Shown: positions 10,461-18,243 of the stretch, one piece after another
How the letters are laid out: every line of letters begins with the position of its first letter
How positions within the stretch are numbered: position 1 is the first letter of the stretch
Source: a virus
Strand: one strand, 5' to 3'
Length of the DNA stretch: 26,665 nt
IMG/VR virus record: IMGVR_UViG_3300042197_002134
Location: 1-26,665 of that record
Notes under the pieces: model-generated
Database searches by the model: none
Seen by the model: the letters and a program-made list of their open reading frames with translations, nothing else
What the model was told of the DNA's origin: nothing
Translations under genes and position numbers: made by a program

Positions 10461-12266
10461 CTATGTGTTCTTTCCTCCTGTTGATGCGGAGACAGTTCCT
10501 CCGGCTAATATCTTATTGAGTTGAGTGGCAAATGTGGGATCCGTCAACATTGCTTGTTTTATTTTTTCAATATCGGCCGTGGTAAGGTTAGCACCTGTAA
10601 CATTTAAACCAATATTGATGTTTGAATCTGCCTTTGCCTCGACTTTTACAGGTTTCGAATAGGCGGTTTGTATGTCTTGAACTATTTTTGTTTGAGTTTC
10701 GTTTACTGACGCTTTGAATCTTGTTTCGAAATCTCCTAATGTTTTAAATATATTTTGTCCTAATTCTTGAGTTGATTTTGCCATCATTTCTTTATCTCCC
10801 GTTAACCCACCCTGAACTATTCCTGATACAGGTTGATAAATTGATTCTTGAGCATTTCTTTGTTGTTTTGTGTTTCCAATCACCTCAGAGGTGCTTTTTG
10901 CAATATTCTTATATGCGTTTGATACTTGACCATAAAATTTTGATAATGTCGGTGTAGTTGCCTTAGCAAACTTTGTGGCCACTACTCCACTTTCTAATAA
11001 ACTTTTAATTTGTGTTGTTTCATCTAACTGGTTTTGTGCTAGTTCCTCAATACTTTTTGATGATTCTTCATTTGCCTTTTGTAACTCTTTTATATCATCA
11101 GGGGTAAGTTCCTCTACCTTTTTTTCTTCAATTTTTCCTGTTTCTGAATCTTTTACTTTGATTGTTGCCACACCATCTTTCATTTGAGCCATAGAGGCAA
11201 TTAACTCTTTAGTCTCTTGATTTCCACCTACAATGTCGGGCATTTTAATTTGTTTCAATTTCATTTCGAAATCAGCAGATTTTAAAGCCATTTTAGAAAA
11301 CTCTTCTGCGGTCATCCCTACCGCACTTGCGACTTCCCTCATTCTACGTTTTGCACCAGGTAAAATTTCCATCTTTCCTGTTTTTTCGTTAAAGGTTGTA
11401 AACTCCTGACCTAATTTAACCATTTCCTTTTGTAGGGCTTCAGGATCATTTTGTGCCATATCCATTGCCCTTAACGGATCTAATAACCCCGATGAAGTTA
11501 CTCCAAGTCTTTGAAGTGCCGCTGACATGTCTATTGCTTTTTCAGGACTCATTAAGTCCTCAGCGGTTTGGAAAACGTGCTCCATAGATATTCCTAATCT
11601 TTCCGATGTTGCTGCCATTTTGGCTAATCCTACCACTCCGTTTTCGAAGTTATATAAGTTCATTTTACTTAAGCTACTAACAACTTCTCCTGCAACCCCT
11701 TTTACGGATACACCCACACTTCTAGCATAATCAGTAACTTTTTTCATTTCTTCACCTACATCATATATTGATACACCAACACCATGGAAGTTTTTTGCTA
11801 AAGTTCCTACACTTTGGTCGGTTACTTGAGCAGCGGCCGTTACCTCAACAATAGCCTCTTCTGTGAGACTTGCCGTCGTTCCCAATCCTTCCATAATATT
11901 TGTCAAATTTGTCGTGATTTGTGATTCACTTAATCCCATTTTAATTAGTTCAGGACCCGCATTTGCTATAGTATCTTTGAACTCATCCATTCTGTTTTTG
12001 GCTAAACCAAATGTTGATTGTATTTTAGTTGCGTATTCATCCATTGCCTTGAAAGCATCGGAGTCTAATGGATTCAAGGCGTCTACCAAGGAACTAAAAG
12101 TATTATTAATTTCTCCAGTAATTGCCTCCATGTTTAATGAAAAGGCGTTGAACGTTGTACTTGTAGAATTAGCCATGTCCGAAAATATCTTAGTTTGTTT
12201 TGCAGACCAATCAGCATTCGCATTTGTCGTTTCCTGTTGTAGTCTTAGGTATTCTTCATCGTCCAT
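10461..12266 (-). CDS. Tail tape measure protein, gp29-like
   Basis: A 601-residue, largely helical protein placed directly after the gp26-like chaperone gene, the standard position for a tape measure protein. Residues about 155-265 resemble the conserved TMP segment: repeated Gly and Ala-rich helices such as KNFHGVGVSIYDVGEEM and SERLGISMEHVFQTAEDL. Long Lys/Glu/Gln-rich helices follow, and the C-terminus is Gly/Ala rich. There are no transmembrane runs or lysozyme motifs. The length is close to T4 gp29 (590 residues), so by the usual rule of about 1.5 angstroms per residue the tail would be around 90 nm, similar to T4. The assignment rests on context, helical composition and the TMP-like segment. 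Another hub protein is the alternative. Confidence 0.7.
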   Translation of the reverse strand: MDDEEYLRLQQETTNANADWSAKQTKIFSDMANSTSTTFNAFSLNMEAITGEINNTFSSLVDALNPLDSDAFKAMDEYATKIQSTFGLAKNRMDEFKDTIANAGPELIKMGLSESQITTNLTNIMEGLGTTASLTEEAIVEVTAAAQVTDQSVGTLAKNFHGVGVSIYDVGEEMKKVTDYARSVGVSVKGVAGEVVSSLSKMNLYNFENGVVGLAKMAATSERLGISMEHVFQTAEDLMSPEKAIDMSAALQRLGVTSSGLLDPLRAMDMAQNDPEALQKEMVKLGQEFTTFNEKTGKMEILPGAKRRMREVASAVGMTAEEFSKMALKSADFEMKLKQIKMPDIVGGNQETKELIASMAQMKDGVATIKVKDSETGKIEEKKVEELTPDDIKELQKANEESSKSIEELAQNQLDETTQIKSLLESGVVATKFAKATTPTLSKFYGQVSNAYKNIAKSTSEVIGNTKQQRNAQESIYQPVSGIVQGGLTGDKEMMAKSTQELGQNIFKTLGDFETRFKASVNETQTKIVQDIQTAYSKPVKVEAKADSNINIGLNVTGANLTTADIEKIKQAMLTDPTFATQLNKILAGGTVSASTGGKNT

Positions 12267-12277
12267 AGTTTTTACTT

Positions 12278-12285
12278 TATAAATA
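12278..12285 (-). promoter_or_regulatory. TATTTATA motif upstream of the tape measure gene
   Basis: The minus-strand octamer TATTTATA sits 11 bases before the tape measure ATG at 12266, in the 31-base gap after the chaperone extension frame. It is one of the recurring gene-start motifs in this window. Confidence 0.5.
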
Positions 12286-12297
12286 CCGTTTTACAAA

Positions 12298-12480
12298 TTA
12301 TTTTTTGTTTTCTTCAACGTATTTATTAACCAAATATTTTCTTACGTAAGTAGGCATATTCAAAAACTCAGAATACTGTGTTCTAAATATTCTAGAAAAG
12401 TAATAGAACTCGTCTAATATTATAGTTTTATACTGATAAGAAAGGCCGAAAAAACTCCACCCCAAAAGTAATGTCGACCA
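12298..12480 (-). CDS. Overlapping tail-assembly chaperone extension, probably made by frameshifting
   Basis: A 60-codon frame open from 12480 (just after an in-frame stop) to a TAA at 12298-12300, overlapping the end of the gp26-like gene in the +1 frame. It lacks an ATG near its beginning; the first ATG is deep inside (codon MPTYVRK) and only a poor TTG occurs earlier. Its protein is strongly coding-like: ILDEFYYFSRIFRTQYSE, then NMPTYVRKYLVNKYVEEN. This resembles the short helical proteins (T4 gp51-like or lambda T-like) made next to tape measure genes. The most economical reading is a fusion: 250 residues of the gp26-like protein, a +1 or -2 slip at the six-T run at 12449-12454, then 49 more residues. 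This is inferred from sequence only. Confidence 0.65.
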   Translation of the reverse strand, partial: WSTLLLGWSFFGLSYQYKTIILDEFYYFSRIFRTQYSEFLNMPTYVRKYLVNKYVEENKK

Positions 12481-13198
12481 TTACTCTTTCTCCTGACGGG
12501 GCGATTACTTCTCGTGATAGATCTAATCTAGGTTCGTTGTCTAATAAAAATCTTCTGATATATTTAGAATCGCCGATTGGCATTTGTTGAATGAATGTTG
12601 AGATTTTAGATTTATCTTTATCTCCATCCAACTCAACAATATGATATAATAGTTTTGTAGTAATGGAAGGTGCGGTTCGTTCAGACGGATATGATTGAAT
12701 TATTCTTGTAATTTCTACTTTATCACCACTATTTAAAAATTTCACTTTAACTTTTTTTCCCGATACAGGTAGTGTTGTTTCTAACAGACCTTCGTTATTG
12801 GGGATAACATTAGTTTTTTTAATGTTTAACTCGTCCAACTGAATTGTCACGGTAAATTTTTCGTCATTTGCTGGGTCTATCGCCGTAATTTTATATTCAG
12901 GTCCAAAAGATGTGTTTCTTAAAAAAAGAAGTATTGCTTCAACATCACCATCTAATAATTCTTCAGGTCTGAGATCTCTTTCATATAACTTGTTTCTAAG
13001 TAAAGGAAGAATGATACTTTCTTGAATACTTTTTTTAAAATCAGCCTCTGCAATGATGTTTTCATCCATCGCTGTTAGATATCCAACTTTGACTGATTTC
13101 TTTTTCGATTTGTAAAAAATTCCCCCTGATGGTAATTGGACCACGTCATGTGGTAAATTAAATTCTGCTTGTCCAGCAGCGTATACGTCTTGTTCCAT
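12428..13198 (-). CDS. gp26-like baseplate hub / tail-assembly chaperone protein
   Basis: A 256-residue protein resembling the T4 base plate protein family (gp26/gp51 group). It has the characteristic opening LPSGGIFYKSKKKSVKVGYLTAMDE near residues 22-48, where a Pro-Ser-Gly-Gly turn is followed by strands and then a TAMDEN segment. Next comes a helical region with LRNKLYERDLRPEELLDGD and a beta-rich middle (about 100-190). In related phages this family's gene lies just before the tape measure and acts as its chaperone or as a hub subunit. The arrangement here is the same, and an overlapping +1 frame probably extends it. The ATG is only two bases past a TATTTTATA variant of the recurring motif, and a terminator separates it from the tube gene upstream. 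Confidence 0.75.
   Translation of the reverse strand: MEQDVYAAGQAEFNLPHDVVQLPSGGIFYKSKKKSVKVGYLTAMDENIIAEADFKKSIQESIILPLLRNKLYERDLRPEELLDGDVEAILLFLRNTSFGPEYKITAIDPANDEKFTVTIQLDELNIKKTNVIPNNEGLLETTLPVSGKKVKVKFLNSGDKVEITRIIQSYPSERTAPSITTKLLYHIVELDGDKDKSKISTFIQQMPIGDSKYIRRFLLDNEPRLDLSREVIAPSGERVMVDITFGVEFFRPFLSV
12446..12458 (-). promoter_or_regulatory. Candidate ribosomal frameshift site (GGAG-TTT-TTT-CGG)
   Basis: Read on the minus strand, the zero frame runs GTG GAG TTT TTT CGG. A Phe tRNA on the second TTT can slip forward one base onto TTC while the A site holds CGG, a codon expected to be rare in such AT-rich DNA. The GGAG lies 3 bases upstream of that TTT, the same close spacing of a Shine-Dalgarno-like element that stimulates +1 shifting in release factor 2 mRNA. 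A -2 slip on the homopolymer, as in phage Mu tail genes (six G then CGA), reaches the same frame. Confidence 0.5.
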
Positions 13199-13200
13199 AA

Positions 13201-13209
13201 TATAAAATA
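13201..13209 (-). promoter_or_regulatory. TATTTTATA variant motif at the gp26-like gene start
   Basis: A nine-base variant (one extra T) of the recurring TATTTATA motif, read on the minus strand, ends two bases before the ATG at 13198. It lies just past the tube-gene terminator, where a new promoter would be expected. Weaker than the exact matches. Confidence 0.3.
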
Positions 13210-13220
13210 CTTTTAATTAA

Positions 13221-13264
13221 AAATAAAAAAGACCTACCACTAGTAAAGTGAATAGGTCTTTTAA
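13221..13264 (-). terminator. Rho-independent terminator after the tail tube gene
   Basis: The minus strand reads AAAAGACCTA, then CAC, a TTTACTA loop, GTG, TAGGTC and TTTTTTATTT. The six-base GACCTA/TAGGTC stem, extended by CAC/GTG with a small bulge, is followed by a T-rich run. It lies 17 bases past the tail tube stop. Confidence 0.85.
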
Positions 13265-13280
13265 GTAAAAAAATTTTATA

Positions 13281-13769
13281 TCAATATACCAAAATACAAC
13301 GGTCCATTCTCATTTGACAAGAAATTTTTGCAATTCCATCTGACGAATAAGTTAAAGATCCCCCGTCATAACCTGTTAAAAATGTCCCTTCTAAAATCCA
13401 TTTCTCAACAACAACACCTGTTGGGTCTAACATCTCAAGATCAACATTTTTCTTGTATCCCGCAGCATACCCCATACGACCTGTTACTGACTCAGCGCAT
13501 AAACGAATCCACTCCATAACTGCTTGTGACGCGGAAGGTCCGATCGGGTCACGGAATGTGACAGGTAGTTCACCCCAATTGAATCGACCTGCAACATAAG
13601 TTGAAGTATTCAAGAACTGTATTTCAGTTGCTGTAATTGTAAGTTTTGGTCTTGATGTTGTTTCAACATACCACTCGTTAATACCAAGTGATGATGGAAA
13701 TCTCAAAATCCATCGGTTCTCCCTTTTTGGCTCGTAGGGAATCGGCATTTTCATCAACAAATCAGCCAT
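13281..13769 (-). CDS. gp19: Tail tube protein, gp19-like
   Basis: The 162-residue length is almost identical to T4 gp19 (163). The sequence follows the contractile-tail tube pattern: an N-terminal strand with NRWILRFPSSLGINEWYVETTSRP, the RFNWGELPVTFRDPIGPSASQAVMEW section near the middle, and a closing strand with SDGIAKISCQMRMDRCILVY. Hexamers of this protein stack to form the rigid inner tube that is driven into the host. The gene has its own upstream TATTTATA motif and downstream terminator, so it can be expressed at high level independently of neighbours. In T4, genes 18 and 19 are adjacent; here a HAD-family gene lies between them. Confidence 0.92.
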   Translation of the reverse strand: MADLLMKMPIPYEPKRENRWILRFPSSLGINEWYVETTSRPKLTITATEIQFLNTSTYVAGRFNWGELPVTFRDPIGPSASQAVMEWIRLCAESVTGRMGYAAGYKKNVDLEMLDPTGVVVEKWILEGTFLTGYDGGSLTYSSDGIAKISCQMRMDRCILVY

Positions 13770-13802
13770 TTTTTAATTTTTTAATTTTGTTTTATTTTTT
13801 AT

Positions 13803-13810
13803 TATAAATA
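13803..13810 (-). promoter_or_regulatory. TATTTATA motif upstream of the tail tube gene
   Basis: The minus-strand TATTTATA lies 33 bases before the tube ATG, with an A/T-only leader between them. Same recurring motif as at the other gene starts. Confidence 0.5.
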
Positions 13811-13880
13811 TAGTGGTTTGAAAAATTTTCTATTTACTTCCAATTTTTTTCAAATTATATATTAACTAGTCCGGTTTTCA

Positions 13881-14711
13881 TTATTCAAATTTAGTTTTTA
13901 CTCCTCCTCCTGTATGATAAATATCTAATCCACTTTCATCATCAAAATGTTTTTTCATTGCTTGAACATTTTTTAAATCGTCGTCTGAAAATCCAATATA
14001 AGGTGTGAAGTAATTTGAAATCTTGTTTTTGAAATAAGCCTTTTCTTGTAGTCTTTGAGACAAGTTTTTAACATATTCCATAAATTGTCTCATTGCACTA
14101 ACTTTTAATTCCTCGGGATTGGCAGCAGATCCTTCACCAAAACTAACAGGGTGGTATTTACACATCTCTAAATATGTTTCGATAAGTTCATCGTCAGTTA
14201 AATCGTCTTCATCGGAAATATCTCTATACTTTCTTAGATTTTTGACAATTTCTTTTTTGTCCAAACCATACTTGTTCTTGTTGATTAAATTGTGAATAGT
14301 ATCTTTTAATACATTAGGGGTATGTCCTCTAGCGGTGATTATTGCAAAAATTGAACCGTTATTAACCGCCTCAACAAAATCGGACCATGCCGGACCAATT
14401 TCAGCGGACATTGCATCGGTCATAAATTTTTTATCTCCCGAAACTCGGAAATCTCTGAAAGCCTCATCGTCAAAATCAACTATGGTGTTACCTTCATATT
14501 TAACAGGTTTCTTTCCAATTTTAGACCTATACTCTGCAAAATCTTCCGTAGACATACCAACAACGTTACCTTTATCATTTTTTAAATATATTTTTGTTGG
14601 CATATACATTAAATTGTCATCCCAATCAAACGCATAATATTTCATGGTCGGTTTTAATTGGTCTTGTATAATTTCAGATATAATATTTTTTACTTTATTA
14701 GAATAATTCAT
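13881..14711 (-). CDS. HAD-superfamily phosphatase-like protein with N-terminal leader
   Basis: A 276-residue protein with haloacid dehalogenase motifs. Motif I is FDWDDN (nucleophile D29, acid/base D31), motif II is IITARGH (T126) and motif IV is GFSDDDLKNV (acidic residues 243-245). A motif III lysine is less certain. Residues 40-115 form a cap-like insert and 150-230 a helical insert. HAD enzymes usually remove phosphate from small metabolites, nucleotides or DNA ends; the substrate here cannot be told. The catalytic fold seems to begin at M23 (MKYYAFDWDDN), leaving a 22-residue helical leader containing IISE, a possible prohead-protease site. It lies between the tube and sheath genes, where T4 has none. 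The start at 14711 is supported by an adjacent TATTTATT motif; M23 is an alternative start. Confidence 0.8.
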   Translation of the reverse strand: MNYSNKVKNIISEIIQDQLKPTMKYYAFDWDDNLMYMPTKIYLKNDKGNVVGMSTEDFAEYRSKIGKKPVKYEGNTIVDFDDEAFRDFRVSGDKKFMTDAMSAEIGPAWSDFVEAVNNGSIFAIITARGHTPNVLKDTIHNLINKNKYGLDKKEIVKNLRKYRDISDEDDLTDDELIETYLEMCKYHPVSFGEGSAANPEELKVSAMRQFMEYVKNLSQRLQEKAYFKNKISNYFTPYIGFSDDDLKNVQAMKKHFDDESGLDIYHTGGGVKTKFE

Positions 14712-14714
14712 ATT

Positions 14715-14734
14715 AATAAATATCCATATAAATA
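14715..14734 (-). promoter_or_regulatory. Paired TATTTAT motifs upstream of the HAD-family gene
   Basis: On the minus strand TATTTATA (14734 to 14727) is followed by TATTTATT (14722 to 14715), with the ATG at 14711. The first copy is at a spacing similar to other genes; the second is very close to the start. Confidence 0.45.
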
Positions 14735-14765
14735 AAAAAAGGGGAACATTTGTCCCCCTCTTTTC
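14733..14765 (-). terminator. Rho-independent terminator after the sheath gene
   Basis: The minus strand reads GAGGGGGACAAATGTTCCCC followed by TTTTTTTATTT: a GGGGA/TCCCC stem, short loop and T run. It lies about 20 bases past the sheath stop and partly overlaps the motif region of the HAD gene. Confidence 0.85.
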
Positions 14766-14783
14766 TTTTATTTATTAACCACT

Positions 14784-17700
14784 TTAAATATTCTCAAAAG
14801 AAGCTCCAGTCGGAGTGATATAGAATGTTATATCAATAAACTCGAGTGCTCTTGTAGGTTTAATATAAATCTTACCTGTTAATTGGTTTCTGTCAATATC
14901 TTCAGGGTCAGATGAAACCGTTACTCTAAAGTCGTAGAGACCTCGGTCTCTTCTAATCGCATCTAAGATTGGATTGACAGCGTTTAAGAAGTCTTGTCTT
15001 ACTTGAGCGTCGTTTTGTTCAAACAATAATCTTACAGATACTGCTGAAATCAACTTACGTGCTTGAAGTAACAATCTTCTAACGTTGATTCTATCAAGTG
15101 CCGACTCTCTTACTTGTAATGTTTTATTACCCCAAATTACGGTTCCTACGTCAGAGAAGGTCGCAATTGGGTTAATTCTACCAACATAAAGAATGTCTCT
15201 ATCTTCTTGTGTCAACTTCTTACGAGCTTTTATACAATTAACAATACCACGAGTGTAACCCGCCGCCGCGAACCATGGAAATGCAATGTTATCTGTAAGT
15301 GCTAAGTTTCTTGTTACCTCAGCTGTCGGTGGGATATAAATTTGAGTGTTATTTACACTATCTCTTGTTAATACCCACGGATAGTAAGTAGCCGTATAGT
15401 TAGAGTCGATTCCTGTGTTATCCAAATTATCAACCGCCTCAGTAGGATAGATGAACAAATCCGTTCCTGAGTTTGCGGGTGAAAACAAATCAGCATCAGG
15501 TGTTGTACAAACATATAATGAGTCCGCTCTATTGAATTCTATCATCTGAACTGCGTCCTCAACAAGATTACTATTATTTACATAATCAATACCCGGTGTT
15601 ACAAAAACGTTAATGTTTGTAGCTTCAGGATTTGCGAACGTTTGTTGTCCTAATAGGTATGCGTAGTAGTCAGTGTTTGCAAAGTTTTGAGTTCCGTCAC
15701 CTAAAGAAATTTCTTTAAATGCTCCCCAACCTTTAGCGTTAGGGTATCTTGTTGATGGACATGCCCCATTTAAATAACCTGCTCTACCAATTTGGAATCT
15801 GTCTTCGTTTGTTCTCCATTCTCTATATATATCCCAACCATCAAAACCACCCTGAACTAAGAAAGTGAATTTACGAGCGAATAATCTGTAGTATGCGTTT
15901 GTTGGAAGTTCTGGTTCTGTAATGAAAGAAGAATTACCACAAATAAATCTTGGGTCACCGCTTGTTGAAAACTCAGGTCCGATTGTCAAACCACTTGCAT
16001 TTATATCCATGTGGAAACCTGTTGATCTGTAGTTGAACGGAAGACCATCAATATCACAGGAATTAACTGGATTTCTTTTACCTACGTATTCAAAGAATGC
16101 TGGATCCCATCCATATGAATTTGAAATTCCTAAGTAAGTTCTTCTAACATTATCCCCTGGACTAACAAGTGCGTTGTCGTTTCCTGAGGACAATCCAAAT
16201 GGTGGGTTGTAGATTACTTCACCAGGGAAGTCATATTTACCTTTAATAATTGGGAACGGTGATTGTGCTCCTGCGTAATTTCTAAAGTTAAATCCGTTGA
16301 AACCACATGGAAGAGCGTCTATTGGAGCATCTTCCGACATTTCAACCATAACATATTTAGAGTTCAACATGTATTCACCATCCAAAGTTCCTATTTTATT
16401 TGCGATAAAGTTATTTTGACCTGGATCCATGGTGCAATTTGTGAATTTTTCTAAAACTACAGGATTTGCATCAGTATCAAAATAATTACGAATTAATACG
16501 TCGAATGTTAGATTACTATACGTTTGATTGATGATCGATATTTTTATCAAAGTATTCGCACCATCACCATCAGATATGGTGTAGAACCTAAATAAGTCAT
16601 ATACCTTATTACCTCTTAATTCAGATACAACAAATGGTGAATATGGTGTTTGCCATTTATCTAAATACCAACCGATTGAATTGGGATCTCCACTTTGAGC
16701 AGAATCTAAAGAAATTAAATTGGGATTCAAACCTTTGATATAACCTTTTCTCCAAGAGTAATTTAACCATGATTGGAAATTTTCTTCGGCAAAAACTGGA
16801 ACCTCAAGTCTTGGTTTTTGGAAGTTAGTTATACCGAATACTTTTGACCAATACTCAGGATCGTTTTGAGTAAATGAAGTTTCAAAGAAATAAGATGTTC
16901 CAAACTTATCTACAACATTTACACCAAATGTGGAATAAGGATTTTTCAATACAGCTGAATATTGACCTGTCATATTAAGAGTAACATCGGTGATACCAGT
17001 TACTGAATATGCTGGGTTTGTTGCATTTACATAAGTCGCAACACCTCTTGATCTAAGGGTTCCTACAACTACATTATCATAGTTGGTATAAGATGTACCA
17101 GTATAGTAATACAATTTGATATACAAATTACCCGAATAACAATTAACCGGTAATGTTGTTGTTGTAGTTGTGCTTGTAGTCGGAACAGGTGTAACACAAG
17201 GATTAGTTGTTGTAGTAGTAGTCGATGAACTAGTTGATGTTGTAGTTGTAATTGGGGTTAATGTTAAACCTGATACAAAACTAAAGAATGAATAACCACT
17301 ATAGTTCGTGTTTCCTGTTGTATTAAATAATGCGTAATACCAAGCGTCGTTTAAAGGAGATTCTAAATTAGTTTCATCCAAAGATACTGAAGGAACGCCT
17401 AAAACGTTAGTTGAAGCCGTCCAACCTGCGTTAGTAATAGTATCATAATCCATCGTTGGAATAGAACCCCAATATGAAATAAACTCATCTTCTGCAACAA
17501 ATGGGTTAGAACTTGTAATTACATCAAAGATCAAACTTCTAATATCATCGTCTAATGTTGATGTGCCCCCGTTGAATTGTTCGTATTGTGAATACAATAT
17601 GTCTTGGATCTCATCAGGAAATGAAGATAAGTAAGAAATACTTGAGATGTCATTATTACATCCTGTAAAAGGTATAGCGTATACCTCATCATAATAATCC

Positions 17701-18119
17701 ACACAAATTGTCTCACAAGTCGCCGTGCTTGTTACAGAACTCAAACACCATAATCCTACCGTAGATGGATTTACGTTGGCTACGGTTGTTACGGACCAAG
17801 ATGGACCCGCATCATAACCTGACAAACCTAAAATTCTTGTTACAAATAATTGGTTTGATTGTTGTAAATATGCCTTAGCAATATAAGCCGCCTCATATTT
17901 AGGTATTGTTGTGTTAATAAATTTTTCAGGAGATGTTCCCCCGAATACTGTTTGAAATTCATCAAAATTTCTAATAAAGATCGGCTCAAATGCCGGACCT
18001 ATCAACGTTTCACCAACGATGCCCAGTGTTGTTACACCGACACTTTGAGCGACAAAACTTAAGTCAACTTCAGAGGTATAAACACCTGGAGAAACAAAAA
18101 CTTTACTATTAGTTGCCAT
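14784..18119 (-). CDS. gp18: Contractile tail sheath protein, gp18-like, with large insertions
   Basis: A 1111-residue sheath protein, far longer than T4 gp18 (659). The N-terminus has the usual sheath opening (FVSPGVYTSEVDLSF, then GIVGETLIGPAFEPIFIRN). The C-terminal 180 residues hold the conserved sheath core: WFAAAGYTRGIVN, RINPIATFSDVGTVIWGNKT, RRLLLQARKLISAVSVRLLF and a final beta strand IDITFYITPTG. Between about residues 105 and 430 there is extra sequence, split by a Thr/Ser-rich linker at 288-323. This insertion probably forms surface domains facing outward on the tail. In infection the sheath contracts and drives the tube through the envelope. The gene has a TATTTATA motif upstream and a strong terminator downstream. 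Confidence 0.95.
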   Translation of the reverse strand: MATNSKVFVSPGVYTSEVDLSFVAQSVGVTTLGIVGETLIGPAFEPIFIRNFDEFQTVFGGTSPEKFINTTIPKYEAAYIAKAYLQQSNQLFVTRILGLSGYDAGPSWSVTTVANVNPSTVGLWCLSSVTSTATCETICVDYYDEVYAIPFTGCNNDISSISYLSSFPDEIQDILYSQYEQFNGGTSTLDDDIRSLIFDVITSSNPFVAEDEFISYWGSIPTMDYDTITNAGWTASTNVLGVPSVSLDETNLESPLNDAWYYALFNTTGNTNYSGYSFFSFVSGLTLTPITTTTSTSSSTTTTTTNPCVTPVPTTSTTTTTTLPVNCYSGNLYIKLYYYTGTSYTNYDNVVVGTLRSRGVATYVNATNPAYSVTGITDVTLNMTGQYSAVLKNPYSTFGVNVVDKFGTSYFFETSFTQNDPEYWSKVFGITNFQKPRLEVPVFAEENFQSWLNYSWRKGYIKGLNPNLISLDSAQSGDPNSIGWYLDKWQTPYSPFVVSELRGNKVYDLFRFYTISDGDGANTLIKISIINQTYSNLTFDVLIRNYFDTDANPVVLEKFTNCTMDPGQNNFIANKIGTLDGEYMLNSKYVMVEMSEDAPIDALPCGFNGFNFRNYAGAQSPFPIIKGKYDFPGEVIYNPPFGLSSGNDNALVSPGDNVRRTYLGISNSYGWDPAFFEYVGKRNPVNSCDIDGLPFNYRSTGFHMDINASGLTIGPEFSTSGDPRFICGNSSFITEPELPTNAYYRLFARKFTFLVQGGFDGWDIYREWRTNEDRFQIGRAGYLNGACPSTRYPNAKGWGAFKEISLGDGTQNFANTDYYAYLLGQQTFANPEATNINVFVTPGIDYVNNSNLVEDAVQMIEFNRADSLYVCTTPDADLFSPANSGTDLFIYPTEAVDNLDNTGIDSNYTATYYPWVLTRDSVNNTQIYIPPTAEVTRNLALTDNIAFPWFAAAGYTRGIVNCIKARKKLTQEDRDILYVGRINPIATFSDVGTVIWGNKTLQVRESALDRINVRRLLLQARKLISAVSVRLLFEQNDAQVRQDFLNAVNPILDAIRRDRGLYDFRVTVSSDPEDIDRNQLTGKIYIKPTRALEFIDITFYITPTGASFENI
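17151..17258 (-). repeat. Thr/Ser-rich low-complexity linker inside the sheath gene
   Basis: Codes for sheath residues 288-323, two runs of mostly threonine separated by a short NPCVTPVP segment. It divides inserted domains in the sheath protein. Such linkers are common in secreted and surface proteins, and here likely form an exposed flexible tether. Simple triplet repeats also make it prone to length change. Confidence 0.85.
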
Positions 18120-18151
18120 GTCTAGTATTAATTTTAAATTATTTATTTTTC

Positions 18152-18159
18152 TATAAATA
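18152..18159 (-). promoter_or_regulatory. TATTTATA motif upstream of the sheath gene
   Basis: The minus-strand TATTTATA lies 32 bases before the sheath ATG. It faces away from a plus-strand copy at 18196-18203, so the 91-base gap looks like a divergent promoter region. Confidence 0.5.
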
Positions 18160-18195
18160 CTTGATAAAACACCAAAAACTTTACATCTACAAAAC

Positions 18196-18203
18196 TATTT
18201 ATA
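18196..18203 (+). promoter_or_regulatory. TATTTATA motif upstream of the small RHH-like gene
   Basis: A plus-strand TATTTATA, 40 bases before the preferred ATG at 18244. It pairs back to back with the sheath-gene copy on the other strand. Confidence 0.45.
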
Positions 18204-18243
18204 TTATGGTATGATTTTATTCTGCCTTTTTTCTACCAACCAT

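Noticed and set aside
11863-12282. A 139-codon open frame on the plus strand opposite the tape measure gene.
   Set aside because: It is a mirror of a helical, Ala/Ser/Thr-rich coding sequence, has low-complexity hydrophobic composition, no ribosome site and covers the tape measure start. The minus-strand gene has clear context.
16982-17260. Thr-rich triplet repeats considered as a CRISPR or tandem DNA repeat.
   Set aside because: They are in-frame codons of the sheath gene with no spaced identical repeats; a protein linker explains them.
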